A stretch of 64,000 bases of DNA from Roseibium sediminis (GTDB taxonomy: Bacteria; Pseudomonadota; Alphaproteobacteria; Rhizobiales; Stappiaceae). A program made the translations under genes and the position numbers. The notes under the pieces are model-generated. The model worked only from the letters and a program-made list of their open reading frames with translations, did not search any database and had not been told where the DNA came from. Shown one piece after another: positions 1-7,899 of this stretch (position 1 is its first letter; each line of letters opens with the position of its first letter). Location: the NCBI RefSeq assembly GCF_008711325.1, contig NZ_VXDB01000006.1:124001-188000 (forward strand). The letters are read 5' to 3'.

Positions 1-1
1 G

Positions 2-211
2 ACCAGCCGACAGGCTCAGTTCCTGTTGCCGACAGTCGTGACACTTGCCTATGGGCTGGGTGTCGGCCTTTTCATCGTGTTGCTGGTAACTCCGGCGCTG
101 TTGGCCGTGCAACAGGATTTCGGGCGGTTTATCAGTTCAGGTCTGCGGCTTGGCCGTCACGGACTTCGCCGGAGAAAGCCGCTTGGCGGCGGGGAACGTC
201 CCGCCGCCTGA
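2..211 (+). CDS. RND efflux transporter, C-terminal fragment
   Basis: This is the last 69 codons of a gene that begins before the window. The visible protein has one hydrophobic segment ending in a VTPALL-type motif, preceded by a QAQFLLP stretch, and closes with a basic, Arg-rich cytoplasmic tail. This pattern fits the final transmembrane helix of HAE/AcrB-type resistance-nodulation-division pumps, which export hydrophobic compounds across the inner membrane using proton flux. Substrate and partner genes lie outside the window. An MMPL-type RND protein is an alternative. The next gene is on the opposite strand and converges on it. Confidence 0.7.
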   Translation, partial: TSRQAQFLLPTVVTLAYGLGVGLFIVLLVTPALLAVQQDFGRFISSGLRLGRHGLRRRKPLGGGERPAA

Positions 212-241
212 TGGGTTCTGGTCTTATGAAGTTGGTATGAC

Positions 242-889
242 TTATCGCAGCGGGGCAGGATCGTTGGGGATCGGCGCCGGTGGCTGCTTGGTCTTGGCGA
301 AGGCGGGAACGGCTGCTTCATACGCATCCACCCAGCTTGCCAGTTTGGGATAACTGGTACGCCATTCGCCGCCAAACCGCAGATCGAGATACCCGAGCGC
401 GCAGGCCAGTGCGATGTTGCCCGCATCCACATCTGCGTCGCCGGAGACGGTCTTGGGCGGGTTGGCCTCAAGATGGCTCAATGCGCGGTCTACCTTGGCA
501 GCCTGATAGGACAGCCAGTCATCAAACCGCTTTTCCTCCGGCCGGAACCGCTTTTCGTAAACCTGAAGAATGCCGGCATCCATGATGCCATTGGCCAAAG
601 CCTGAAGGCGAAGCACCGGGAAGCGGTCTTCTCCGGTCGGAATGATCTTTCCGCCGCCAGCCAGAAAATCGAGATATTCGACGATAACGCGGCTGTCATA
701 GAGGACGTCGCCGTTTTCCAGAATCAATGCGGGGATCTTGCCGAGCGGGTTCTGGCTGCGCAGGCTGTCGGCAGGATCTGCCGTTTGCGCGTCCTGAACC
801 TCAATACGGTCCTTCAGCCCAAGGACGGCTGCGGCGATCTTGACTTTCCGTCCAAACGGGGACGGCGGAGACGAACGGAGGACAAGCAT
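242..889 (-). CDS. Glutathione S-transferase family protein
   Basis: A 215-residue protein with the two-domain GST layout: an N-terminal thioredoxin fold (about 1-80) and an all-helical C-terminal domain. The N-terminus carries an SPFGRKV motif, where GSTs place the glutathione-activating residue. The NPLGKIPAL segment supplies the cis-proline loop, and an LYDSRVIVEYL segment the glutathione gamma-glutamyl contact. Length is normal for a single-chain soluble cytoplasmic GST. It resembles YibF-like family members, whose physiological substrates are mostly unknown. It is probably monocistronic and converges on the RND gene fragment. Confidence 0.9.
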   Translation of the reverse strand: MLVLRSSPPSPFGRKVKIAAAVLGLKDRIEVQDAQTADPADSLRSQNPLGKIPALILENGDVLYDSRVIVEYLDFLAGGGKIIPTGEDRFPVLRLQALANGIMDAGILQVYEKRFRPEEKRFDDWLSYQAAKVDRALSHLEANPPKTVSGDADVDAGNIALACALGYLDLRFGGEWRTSYPKLASWVDAYEAAVPAFAKTKQPPAPIPNDPAPLR

Positions 890-1013
890 TGCTGGCTCCC
901 AATCATGTGTGGTGAGACGATGCGGCAGGACGCCGGGGTCAGGAAATGCCCATCTTGATCAAAAGAAGATTGCGCGCAAGGTCATTTGAAGAAGCGCCGT
1001 CTTGTTTGCTGCA

Positions 1014-1433
1014 TCAGCGCGGACGGGTCGTGCTGCAGGCATTGCCGTAGACGTGCCACTTGTCGGCAGAGGGAATACAGGCTCGAACAGCCCAGCCGAT
1101 ACCGACGAAGCCGTTGTCTTCCTCAAGCACGTAATAGACGGTTCGCACAGAGCCGTTTGAAAGGTCTGCCCTTGCCCTGCAATACCGCCGCGCAATCACG
1201 CTGGTCCCCCCGGCATCAAGGCGGGATTGGCTGATCCGGTTAAGGCCCGTGATCCGCAAACCGTCGTTATAGTCCTTGCGGGCACGGGACATGGTGCGGG
1301 CGACCGCTGATTGAACGCTGCCCGCATCACATGAAGGCAGTCGTGCACCTCCAGAGGGATGAGCAAGGGACGGGCCTGCAGTCGGCATACACACCATGGC
1401 GGCCAACAGGCCAACCTTAAAACCGCGCATCAT
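1014..1433 (-). CDS. Small predicted secreted protein, unknown function
   Basis: A 139-residue protein that I do not recognise. It starts with a signal-peptide-like segment: a short basic N-terminus, a hydrophobic core at about residues 8-20 and an AHP site near residue 25. The mature part contains four cysteines (CDAG, YCRA, RACI, NACS) that could form two periplasmic disulfides. No lipobox or enzyme motif is visible. A homologous domain of unknown function may exist, but I cannot name one from sequence alone. Confidence 0.6.
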   Translation of the reverse strand: MMRGFKVGLLAAMVCMPTAGPSLAHPSGGARLPSCDAGSVQSAVARTMSRARKDYNDGLRITGLNRISQSRLDAGGTSVIARRYCRARADLSNGSVRTVYYVLEEDNGFVGIGWAVRACIPSADKWHVYGNACSTTRPR

Positions 1434-1521
1434 GTTTCGCCCGCCTCATCCCTGTCAGAAGTATCGAGTGAAACCTTGCGCCATGGTCAGGGAGAGGTCA
1501 AGCAATCGGTCCCTGCGGAAC

Positions 1522-2370
1522 TTACTCGGCGATGATCCGCTCGACTTTCCACCCGGCGCCCGGCCCTTGCCGAAGACAATCGGACAGCCAGGGAAGGAGG
1601 GTTTTCATCTCGTCTTCAAGCACGAAGGGGGAATTGATGATGGTCATGCCGGAGCCTAGCATGACGGTGTCCGGGCCGGATTGCCCGACATTGAGTTCAA
1701 GGGCAAGCATATCGCGGATGCCTGCCTCCTCGAAAGAACGGTGCATTCTGGCCGCAGCTCTCCTGTCCTTCAACGGATACCAGAGCGCATAGATCCCGGT
1801 CGACCATTTGCGATATCCGGTGATCACGGCCTTGCCCATGCGCTCGAATTCGTCAGTGACTTCGAAGGCCGGATCGATGATGGCAAGGCCCCGTTTTTCC
1901 TTCGGGGGCAGGAAACTGCCCAGCGCCAGCCAGCCGTCGAGATGAATGGTCTTGACCTGATGGTCGCCTTCAAACCGGTCAGACAGCGTCTTGAAGTCCG
2001 CAGGATGAAGCTCGGTCAATGTCAGACGGTCGATCTTGCGCAGGAGTTTGCGCGCAAGCATCGGTGAGCCGGGGTAGTATCTCAGGTCCGCATCAGGGTT
2101 CATGTCCGAAAGCACATTGAGCCAAGGGGCCAAAAGCGCCGCCACCGGCTCGGGGGCCTTGTTGGCAAGAACCTTTGCAATGCCTTGCTGCCATTCGCCC
2201 GTCTTTTGGGTTTCTTCGGAGGTCAGGTCGTAAAGGCCGATCCCGGCATGTGTGTCGAATATGCGGAAGGGCTTGTCCTTGCGCTGCAGGTAGACGATCA
2301 GCCTGGCCAGAACAGCATGTTTGAGAACATCGCCAATATTTCCGGCGTGGTAGGCATGGCGATAGTTCAT
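1522..2370 (-). CDS. rlmJ: 23S rRNA (adenine(2030)-N(6))-methyltransferase RlmJ
   Basis: RlmJ transfers a methyl group from SAM to N6 of A2030 in 23S rRNA. The 282-residue protein begins with the diagnostic MNYRHAYHAGN segment and has a DTHAGIGLYDL segment early on, as in the family. The catalytic motif IV normally reads DPPY or DPPF; here it is DPAF (nucleotides near 1880), so the second proline is lost. Its start codon overlaps the stop of the upstream GNAT gene in an ATGA arrangement, so the two are probably translationally coupled. Family assignment is secure; the effect of the substitution is unknown. Confidence 0.93.
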   Translation of the reverse strand: MNYRHAYHAGNIGDVLKHAVLARLIVYLQRKDKPFRIFDTHAGIGLYDLTSEETQKTGEWQQGIAKVLANKAPEPVAALLAPWLNVLSDMNPDADLRYYPGSPMLARKLLRKIDRLTLTELHPADFKTLSDRFEGDHQVKTIHLDGWLALGSFLPPKEKRGLAIIDPAFEVTDEFERMGKAVITGYRKWSTGIYALWYPLKDRRAAARMHRSFEEAGIRDMLALELNVGQSGPDTVMLGSGMTIINSPFVLEDEMKTLLPWLSDCLRQGPGAGWKVERIIAE

Positions 2371-2873
2371 CGTGCGTCCTCTAAAGCCCTTTCCATGAAG
2401 ATGACGGCTTTTTCACCGTGATCTTCTTCACCGATTTGGGCAAAGCCAAGTCTTTCATGAAACCGGAGCGAGCCCGGATTTGGCGGACGCTTGTTCACTT
2501 CGCAGACAAACGGGCGTTTTGTTCCGGCGAGAGACTGGAACAAGCCGAAATAGAGCTTTTCGCCGATACGGTTCCCGCGGGCGGCCTCGTCCACACAGAT
2601 CCGGTCGATGTAGGCGAACCGGTTGCGCTGCCGGCTTAGCCAACGATAGTTCGCGCTCTCGTATGCCAGTCCTTCGCCAAGACAGAGGAGGAAACCCATT
2701 GGTTCTCCGTTCCTCTCCGCAACAAGACAGACAAGGGCAGAGGCGACCAGCTCTTCAAGTTCCGCTCGGGTGATCAGGTTCGTCGCGGGGACTGCCGCAG
2801 CATTGATTGCCACAAGGCGATCAGCGTCGGTTGAAGTGTAGGGTCGAATAGTGATGGTGTCGGTCAAGGTCAT
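2367..2873 (-). CDS. GNAT family N-acetyltransferase
   Basis: A protein of about 168 residues with the GNAT fold: an N-terminal strand beginning ITIRPYTSTDADR, a central motif A region (RICVDEAARGNRIGEKL) that binds the acetyl-CoA pyrophosphate, and an RFHERLGF motif B near the C-terminus. The open frame extends 40 codons further upstream, but that segment is Pro/Arg-rich and unlike the family, so I start at the ATG at 2873. The gene overlaps rlmJ by four bases. The acyl acceptor cannot be read from the sequence; coupling to rlmJ only suggests shared expression. Confidence 0.85.
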   Translation of the reverse strand: MTLTDTITIRPYTSTDADRLVAINAAAVPATNLITRAELEELVASALVCLVAERNGEPMGFLLCLGEGLAYESANYRWLSRQRNRFAYIDRICVDEAARGNRIGEKLYFGLFQSLAGTKRPFVCEVNKRPPNPGSLRFHERLGFAQIGEEDHGEKAVIFMERALEDAR

Positions 2874-3043
2874 ACTCGTTGGGAAGGAAGAGTTGCTTCC
2901 TCTATCGTCGGGCGGTCTCAAACGCAATGGAAACCGCAGCCGCCGCGGTGAAGGGGACGTGCTGTAAGCGGGACCAAAAGCATGAAGGCACACGGTTTCC
3001 CGTGTGCCTTCCTAAACTGTCCCAAGTCAAAAGACTCTAGGGC

Positions 3044-3865
3044 TTATTCCGCGTCGGCGTCTGCCTGCATGTCTGCATCAACGTCCGCAGCGTCATCGCC
3101 CGCAATTTCCTGCAGGTTGACTGCTTTCGGGCCCTTGCCGCGACGATCCGGTTCGGTTTCAAAGGAAACCCGCTGGCCGCTGTCTAGAGCGGTCATGCCG
3201 GAACGCTCAACTGCAGAAATGTGCACGAAAACATCGGCATCGCCTGCATCCGGCGTGATGAACCCAAAGCCCTTGTCGGACTTGAAGAACTTCACGGTAC
3301 CGTTCTGGCGCGGGCCGCGTTCGATCGGGGGACGGCTGTCCTGGCCGAACCGACGAGGAGGACGCTGCGCGCCGTCACCTTGTCCGCCACCATAGCCACC
3401 CTCACGGTTGCCGCCGCCACCATAGCCGCCTTCACGACCACCGCCGCCACCGTAACCGCCGCCTTCGCGTCCGCCACCGCCGTAGCCACCACGTCCGCCG
3501 CCTTCACGACCGCCGCCGTAACCACCGCCTTCACGGCCGCCACCGTAGCCGCCGCCTTCGCGTCCGCCGCCATAGCCACCGTCACGGCCTCCACCGTAAC
3601 CGCCGCCCTCGCGACCACCGCCGTAGCCGCCTTCGCGGCCTCCGCCGTAGCCGCCTTCACGACCGCCGCCATAGCCACCACGGCCACCACCTTGATCGCC
3701 GTAATTGTTGTCTCGTCCGCCGCCGTATCGCTTCCCGCCGCGATCGCCGTAGCCACCGCTGTAGTCACCGCCGCCAAAGTCGTTGCCGAAGTCTTGCGGA
3801 CCGTCGAAGTCGCGCTTGCCTCCGCGCCGACCACGCGAACGCCGGTCCGAATCACCATCGTGCAT
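3044..3865 (-). CDS. Cold-shock-domain protein with long Gly/Arg/Tyr-rich N-terminal region
   Basis: A 273-residue protein in three parts. Residues 1-45 are charged and Arg/Gly/Asp-rich. Residues 45-170 are low complexity, built from about a dozen imperfect GGGREGGY-type units. Residues 187-254 form a complete cold-shock domain with RNP1 (KGFGFI) and RNP2 (VFVHI), followed by an acidic tail. The CSD binds single-stranded RNA or DNA. RGG/YGG tracts in eukaryotic proteins add weak RNA binding and promote condensation; here that is inference. Bacterial CSPs are usually about 70 residues or tandem-CSD, so this architecture is unusual. The ATG follows an AAGGTGA ribosome-binding site, and a 219-base spacer precedes the gene, room for a structured leader. 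Confidence 0.88.
   Translation of the reverse strand: MHDGDSDRRSRGRRGGKRDFDGPQDFGNDFGGGDYSGGYGDRGGKRYGGGRDNNYGDQGGGRGGYGGGREGGYGGGREGGYGGGREGGGYGGGRDGGYGGGREGGGYGGGREGGGYGGGREGGGRGGYGGGGREGGGYGGGGGREGGYGGGGNREGGYGGGQGDGAQRPPRRFGQDSRPPIERGPRQNGTVKFFKSDKGFGFITPDAGDADVFVHISAVERSGMTALDSGQRVSFETEPDRRGKGPKAVNLQEIAGDDAADVDADMQADADAE
3390..3735 (-). repeat. Imperfect coding repeat for Gly/Arg/Tyr-rich tract
   Basis: Tandem imperfect units of about 21-27 bases encode GGGREGGY-like peptides in the cold-shock-domain gene. Units differ mainly at synonymous positions. The repeat also keeps the opposite strand open as an Ala/Thr-rich shadow frame that I do not consider a gene. Confidence 0.8.
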
Positions 3866-4084
3866 TAGTAAATCACCTTAAGTTTGTGCCGCCCTGAAGG
3901 CACTCTACCCATTGATAATGCTCATAGTTTAATACGAGCCACTCCCGCAGAACGAGCATAATTGCCGTTCGTCAACACCACAGGATTGGGTTGTAACAAG
4001 GATGCCGCATCCCTATCCAGTCCGCTGCGTAACCATCATATGTCTGAGAACGGCCAATTCGCAAGAAAATCCTTCGAAAAACAA

Positions 4085-5176
4085 CTATTCGTCGTATTTA
4101 CGAGGCGGCCAGGTCGTTTCCCATTCATCCGGCGAAGAAGGTTTGCCGTTACACGTAGAGCGTGTAGCTTCCTCTGTCAGGGCAAATGTCAACCCGGTCC
4201 ATTTCCAGCGATTCCAAATGCCGCACTCGGCCAGACCGGAGGCAGCAAAAAGGCCGTCCAGCTGAAGTTCCTTGGGATTCCACTTCGCGTTGTAGACAAG
4301 GTCCGTGGCTGTCGGGCCAGCATCTGACATGCGCGCAAAGCTCAGCTGACGCACTTTTCCGTCGGGACTGGCGAGAATCGCCACATAGGCGATGTTGAAC
4401 GCGGCAGGTGCCCCGCAAGGCAGCAGGTAAAGTGTCGAGTTGTCCGGAAAGGCTGCTGCCACGGACCCAAGACCTGCAAACATGGCTGGTTCGATATCAG
4501 AGCAAAAACGCCCGAAGTTCCAGTTCTCCGCGACGAGTGGCGGCAGCAGGTCTGGGTCGGTAATGGCGATTGCGTGGGGCGCGTCTTTCGTTTCGCCATC
4601 GCCGGTCAGGAGCAGTGCTGTGCGCGTGCCATCGCGCGCCTGTTTGCGATCGAGCCATGCCATCGCCGGGTCAAGCCCGGATAGGGGTACCTTCACCGTA
4701 AGGGCGTTTGGCTCGACCGGAAGTTCGACCACAAGCTCCTTTCCGGCATGCATTGCAGTCAGAAGGGCCTTTGTCGCTGCGCCAGTCGGATACCAGAAGC
4801 CCTCGCCGCCAATGGGGACGAAGCCGCGAGGTGTCGTGATCGAAGGCTGGATCTCCCGAAGTTGCGCCACCGGGAGTTCTTCCAGAAGTTGGCCGTCGAC
4901 AGAAAAGCGGATGCTGCCATCGGCTTTCAGGCCCTGGTTTGTCGTCAGGCGGATCAATGCACCGGACTGGGCAGGCCAGTCGCGCACCAGTCGGAAATCC
5001 AGCCAGGCTGCCTGCTCGCGGACATAGGTAGATGTCAGGCACAAGCCGGTGTTTGAGCAATCAACTGACCATGTCTCGAAAACGGGATTGGATCGGGCGC
5101 CTTCCGCAGAAGCCAGATGGGCGGAAACCAGCCAGAGGGAGAAAGCCAGAAAAATGCGCGATAGGCCGTAAATCAT
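4085..5176 (-). CDS. DUF1176 domain-containing periplasmic protein
   Basis: A 363-residue protein with a cleavable signal peptide (hydrophobic core at about 5-20, AHLASAEG near 20-27). The mature part matches my recollection of DUF1176: an early FETWSVDCSNTGLC segment, a central region with the SVDG and GFVPIGGEGFW motifs, and a C-terminal half with paired cysteines ending CNGKPSSPDEWETTWPP. DUF1176 proteins are predicted periplasmic with no assigned enzymatic role. The gene stands alone, divergent from the MBL-fold hydrolase gene. I infer export through Sec and disulfide-stabilised folding. Confidence 0.85.
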   Translation of the reverse strand: MIYGLSRIFLAFSLWLVSAHLASAEGARSNPVFETWSVDCSNTGLCLTSTYVREQAAWLDFRLVRDWPAQSGALIRLTTNQGLKADGSIRFSVDGQLLEELPVAQLREIQPSITTPRGFVPIGGEGFWYPTGAATKALLTAMHAGKELVVELPVEPNALTVKVPLSGLDPAMAWLDRKQARDGTRTALLLTGDGETKDAPHAIAITDPDLLPPLVAENWNFGRFCSDIEPAMFAGLGSVAAAFPDNSTLYLLPCGAPAAFNIAYVAILASPDGKVRQLSFARMSDAGPTATDLVYNAKWNPKELQLDGLFAASGLAECGIWNRWKWTGLTFALTEEATRSTCNGKPSSPDEWETTWPPRKYDE

Positions 5177-5324
5177 CCGGTCCGGTGTCCGTGTTCGTTC
5201 AATGGGTGTTCAATCTGGTCAACTTCTTGTACGAAATGCCCAGTCGAAGGTGAAGCGCTCAGGCTGCAATAAGCAGTTCATATTTGTTCATTTGTTTCAA
5301 CTTCCAACCTCAAAGGATGCGATC

Positions 5325-6011
5325 TTGACGAATTCCGGTGACCAAACGAACTCAAACACCAATCCTGCCCAGGAGCCTCCGGTCAAGATCGTGGTAATAC
5401 CGGTCACTCCCTTCCAGCAGAATTGTTCGCTGATCTGGTCGCCCGAGACCATGGCGGGTGCGGTCGTTGATCCAGGTGGTGATGTTGAAATCATCCTGAA
5501 GGTCGTCGAAGAGCACGGGGTCAAGGTTGAAAAGATTGTCCTCACTCATGGTCACATCGACCACATTGGCGGAGCAGCAGATCTGGCCGCTGCTCTGGGG
5601 GTAAAGGTCATCGGGCCGCATGAGGCGGATTTGCCGCTGATCGAACGCGTGGCCGATCAGGCGCGTCAGTTCGGGCTTCCGGATGTAAAGCCGGTCAGCC
5701 CCGACCAGTGGCTGAGTGAAGGCGACACGGTCGAGTTTGCCGGGCGCAGCTTCGAGGTGCTCCATTGCCCGGGTCATGCACCTGGACATGTTGTCTTTTT
5801 CGATCGCGAGCTTCGCTTTGCCCTGTCAGGTGATGTGCTTTTTGCCGGGTCGATCGGCAGAACCGATCTGCCGCTCGGGGATCACGACACCCTGATCAGG
5901 TCCATCAAGGACAAGCTCCTGCCGCTGGGTGACGATGTGTCATTTCTCCCCGGACATGGAGAGGCATCGACGATTGGCCATGAGCGGCAGACAAATCCGT
6001 TTTTGAGGTAA
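5325..6011 (+). CDS. MBL-fold metallo-hydrolase (glyoxalase II-like)
   Basis: A soluble hydrolase with the metallo-beta-lactamase fold. It carries the metal-binding HGHIDHIGG motif, followed by HCPGHAPGH, a SGDVLF aspartate and a terminal PGHGEAS histidine, so all ligands for a two-zinc centre are present. The family includes hydroxyacylglutathione hydrolases and YcbL-like enzymes; the substrate here is not known. I choose the TTG at 5325 because AAAGGA lies seven bases upstream and the longer 5' extension is unlike the family. An ATG at 5202 would add 41 residues. Confidence 0.88.
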   Translation: MTNSGDQTNSNTNPAQEPPVKIVVIPVTPFQQNCSLIWSPETMAGAVVDPGGDVEIILKVVEEHGVKVEKIVLTHGHIDHIGGAADLAAALGVKVIGPHEADLPLIERVADQARQFGLPDVKPVSPDQWLSEGDTVEFAGRSFEVLHCPGHAPGHVVFFDRELRFALSGDVLFAGSIGRTDLPLGDHDTLIRSIKDKLLPLGDDVSFLPGHGEASTIGHERQTNPFLR

Positions 6012-6060
6012 TCGGCAACTGACGCTGGCGATCTGGAAGGGCGTGGAGGGCAGGAGCCTA

Positions 6061-6106
6061 AGGCGTTTCCAGGCGAAGCGGATACCGGTTCGCCGTCCGG
6101 AGGCGC
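6061..6106. repeat. Rhizobiales-type dispersed intergenic palindromic element
   Basis: The segment starts GGCGTTTCCAGGCGAAGC, passes through ATACCGGTTCGCC and ends with GTCCGGAGGCGC. It can fold into a hairpin around ACCGGT. I recall near-identical short elements between genes in many Rhizobiales genomes. Only one copy was noticed in this window. It lies between the convergent MBL-hydrolase and DUF1402 genes and may act as a transcriptional barrier. Confidence 0.5.
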
Positions 6107-6160
6107 AAAAAGTCAACTATTTAGGGTGCGTCGAGCGGTTTCGTGAATGCGGGGCGTGCC

Positions 6161-7195
6161 CTAGAGAATGCCTTCCAGATCCTTGATCCGATCATTGACC
6201 AGCCAGCCATAATAGTTCTCGCGCGGCCATGCCGTCCCGCTTCTGCGGAACTTGGCTGCGCGTGACCAAGGATCTCCAAGATTGTAGAGCGTGGCTGTCA
6301 GCCCGGGATTGGTCGAGATATCGACCTTCGCCACTTTCTTGTAGGCTTCTATGGAATCCTGAATGACGGCGGCCATGTAATGCAGGGAAATGTTCGGGTC
6401 CATGGTTGCCCGGTACACATCGGCTGCATCAGACGCATCAAGCTTCCGGTTCCGGCTTTGACGCGCAACACGGTCCGTCATTTTTAGGACCGTCAGCGGG
6501 CTCAGCTGCCCGAGCCCAAAGCTCTGACCGGCAAAAAGCGGCTGGAAGAAAGTTTCATTGAAATTCGTTTTCGGATAGCGGGTGCCATCCACGGTGCGGC
6601 CCTTGAAGGTGCTGTTCCATACGCGTTCATAGCAGGACCACAGCGAATTGCTGTCGGGTGTCTTTCCCTTTTTCCTGCAGCGGTCAAACTGCGCGTGCTC
6701 GACGAATTTCTCCACATGCACGCCATCATGCTCGAAGCTCATGTCGATGCCGGCATAGGTCAGCGCCTTCACATAATAGGACTGGGCGCTATCCAGACTG
6801 TCGTAATTGTAGGTGTGTTCACCGACGATGGCGCCGATCATGTGGATCGGATCGATACCGTAGGATTTCGAGATCCGTTTGATGGATCCGATGAGCTGGC
6901 TGTCTCTCTTGAGGACAGCGACAACCTTGTCGAATTTCGCATCGTAGGATGACTTTCCAGCGGCTGTCCGGCGTGCGGAAGCATAAGGAATGCTCGGCTG
7001 GGACTTGAAGCGATTGCCTTCGGGAACCTTGCGGACATTGACGACCTGGGCCGTACTCTCGCTGGTCCCCAACGAAAATGTGGCTGCGGAAAACAAGGTG
7101 GCCACGACGATCAACGGAAGGGAGAGACCTTTACGGATTTTCCGGAACGCAATGCTTTGCTTGAAATTGGCTGTTGGCAATTGAACTTCGCTCAT
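6161..7195 (-). CDS. DUF1402 family protein, lysozyme-like fold suspected
   Basis: A 344-residue protein with an uncleaved anchor or long signal (hydrophobic segment at about 25-45, then ESTAQVV). The mature part contains an IDPIHMIGAIVGEHTYNYD stretch and later GQSFGLGQLSPLTVLKM, both recalling transglycosylase-like active-site regions, and an ISLHYMAAVIQ helix. This matches DUF1402 as I remember it, an alphaproteobacterial family of periplasmic proteins. A peptidoglycan role is inference. It is convergent with the MBL hydrolase and appears monocistronic. Confidence 0.83.
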   Translation of the reverse strand: MSEVQLPTANFKQSIAFRKIRKGLSLPLIVVATLFSAATFSLGTSESTAQVVNVRKVPEGNRFKSQPSIPYASARRTAAGKSSYDAKFDKVVAVLKRDSQLIGSIKRISKSYGIDPIHMIGAIVGEHTYNYDSLDSAQSYYVKALTYAGIDMSFEHDGVHVEKFVEHAQFDRCRKKGKTPDSNSLWSCYERVWNSTFKGRTVDGTRYPKTNFNETFFQPLFAGQSFGLGQLSPLTVLKMTDRVARQSRNRKLDASDAADVYRATMDPNISLHYMAAVIQDSIEAYKKVAKVDISTNPGLTATLYNLGDPWSRAAKFRRSGTAWPRENYYGWLVNDRIKDLEGIL

Positions 7196-7487
7196 ACCTG
7201 GTACCCGACGGTCCTGCTTCTGGAGGTTCCCGGCCTGAAAACGCCTCGATCCTCTGGCAATAATTGTTGCTCAGCAAGGCGATTCCAACCGCCCTTAGTC
7301 ACCATGAAGGTCACGCCAATGCAACTATGTTGCTTCCGTTTGGTCAATGGATGCACACACATTTCGCATTGATGATGCTGACATGAAGTCCAAACCCGCC
7401 ATCTGTCCCTCACACCCCTTGAAATGCCGCAATCGGAGAGGCGATGCAAGGTGGAAACCACAAGACAGGCGCGGAAAACGGCGGCTG

Positions 7488-7841
7488 TTATGCATTTTGA
7501 CCGGCTGCCGGAGCAAGACACCTTGGACCGGCGTGAAGCCGCACGCGCTTGGGAACATTCATTTCGTTGAGGAATTCGGTATGGCGATTGAAGCCGCACA
7601 GTTCTCGCTGGATGAGGACGTGCCACAGAGCTTCGCAGGCGAGCGAAAACGCAATGTCAGCATCTTCCCGATTTGGACCCTGCCCATCTGTCGCAATCGC
7701 GAGCTCCTCAAGCGCTCTTTCCAGCTTTTTGTTTGCATGTGACAGGGCGGATATCTTCTCCGACAAAATGTCCTGCCCAAGGATTGCCTCAAGTGGATCA
7801 CTCATCTTTGCGGACAGGGATTTTGGCGGGCGAACCGTCAT
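7488..7841 (-). CDS. Small helical protein, DUF6665-like
   Basis: A 117-residue soluble protein. It has an early ISALSHANKKLERALEELA helix and an ALWHVLIQRELCGF segment followed by NVPKRVRLHAG. From memory this combination (an aromatic-containing helix with QREACG, then a VPREV turn) matches DUF6665, found mainly in Hyphomicrobiales; I cannot confirm this without a profile search. No catalytic motif is evident. The ATG at 7841 has GAAGG about nine bases upstream. A second ATG twelve codons in (MSDPLEAI) is possible. Confidence 0.6.
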   Translation of the reverse strand: MTVRPPKSLSAKMSDPLEAILGQDILSEKISALSHANKKLERALEELAIATDGQGPNREDADIAFSLACEALWHVLIQRELCGFNRHTEFLNEMNVPKRVRLHAGPRCLAPAAGQNA

Positions 7842-7899
7842 GGCAGGAACCTTCGTCTCCAGAAAATGGATGCAGTTGAGCGTACCCTGTCACAGGCGC

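Noticed and set aside
3221..3868. Ala/Thr/Val-rich 215-codon frame opposite the cold-shock gene
   Set aside because: It mirrors the Gly/Arg repeat of the true gene and has no ribosome site or motif.
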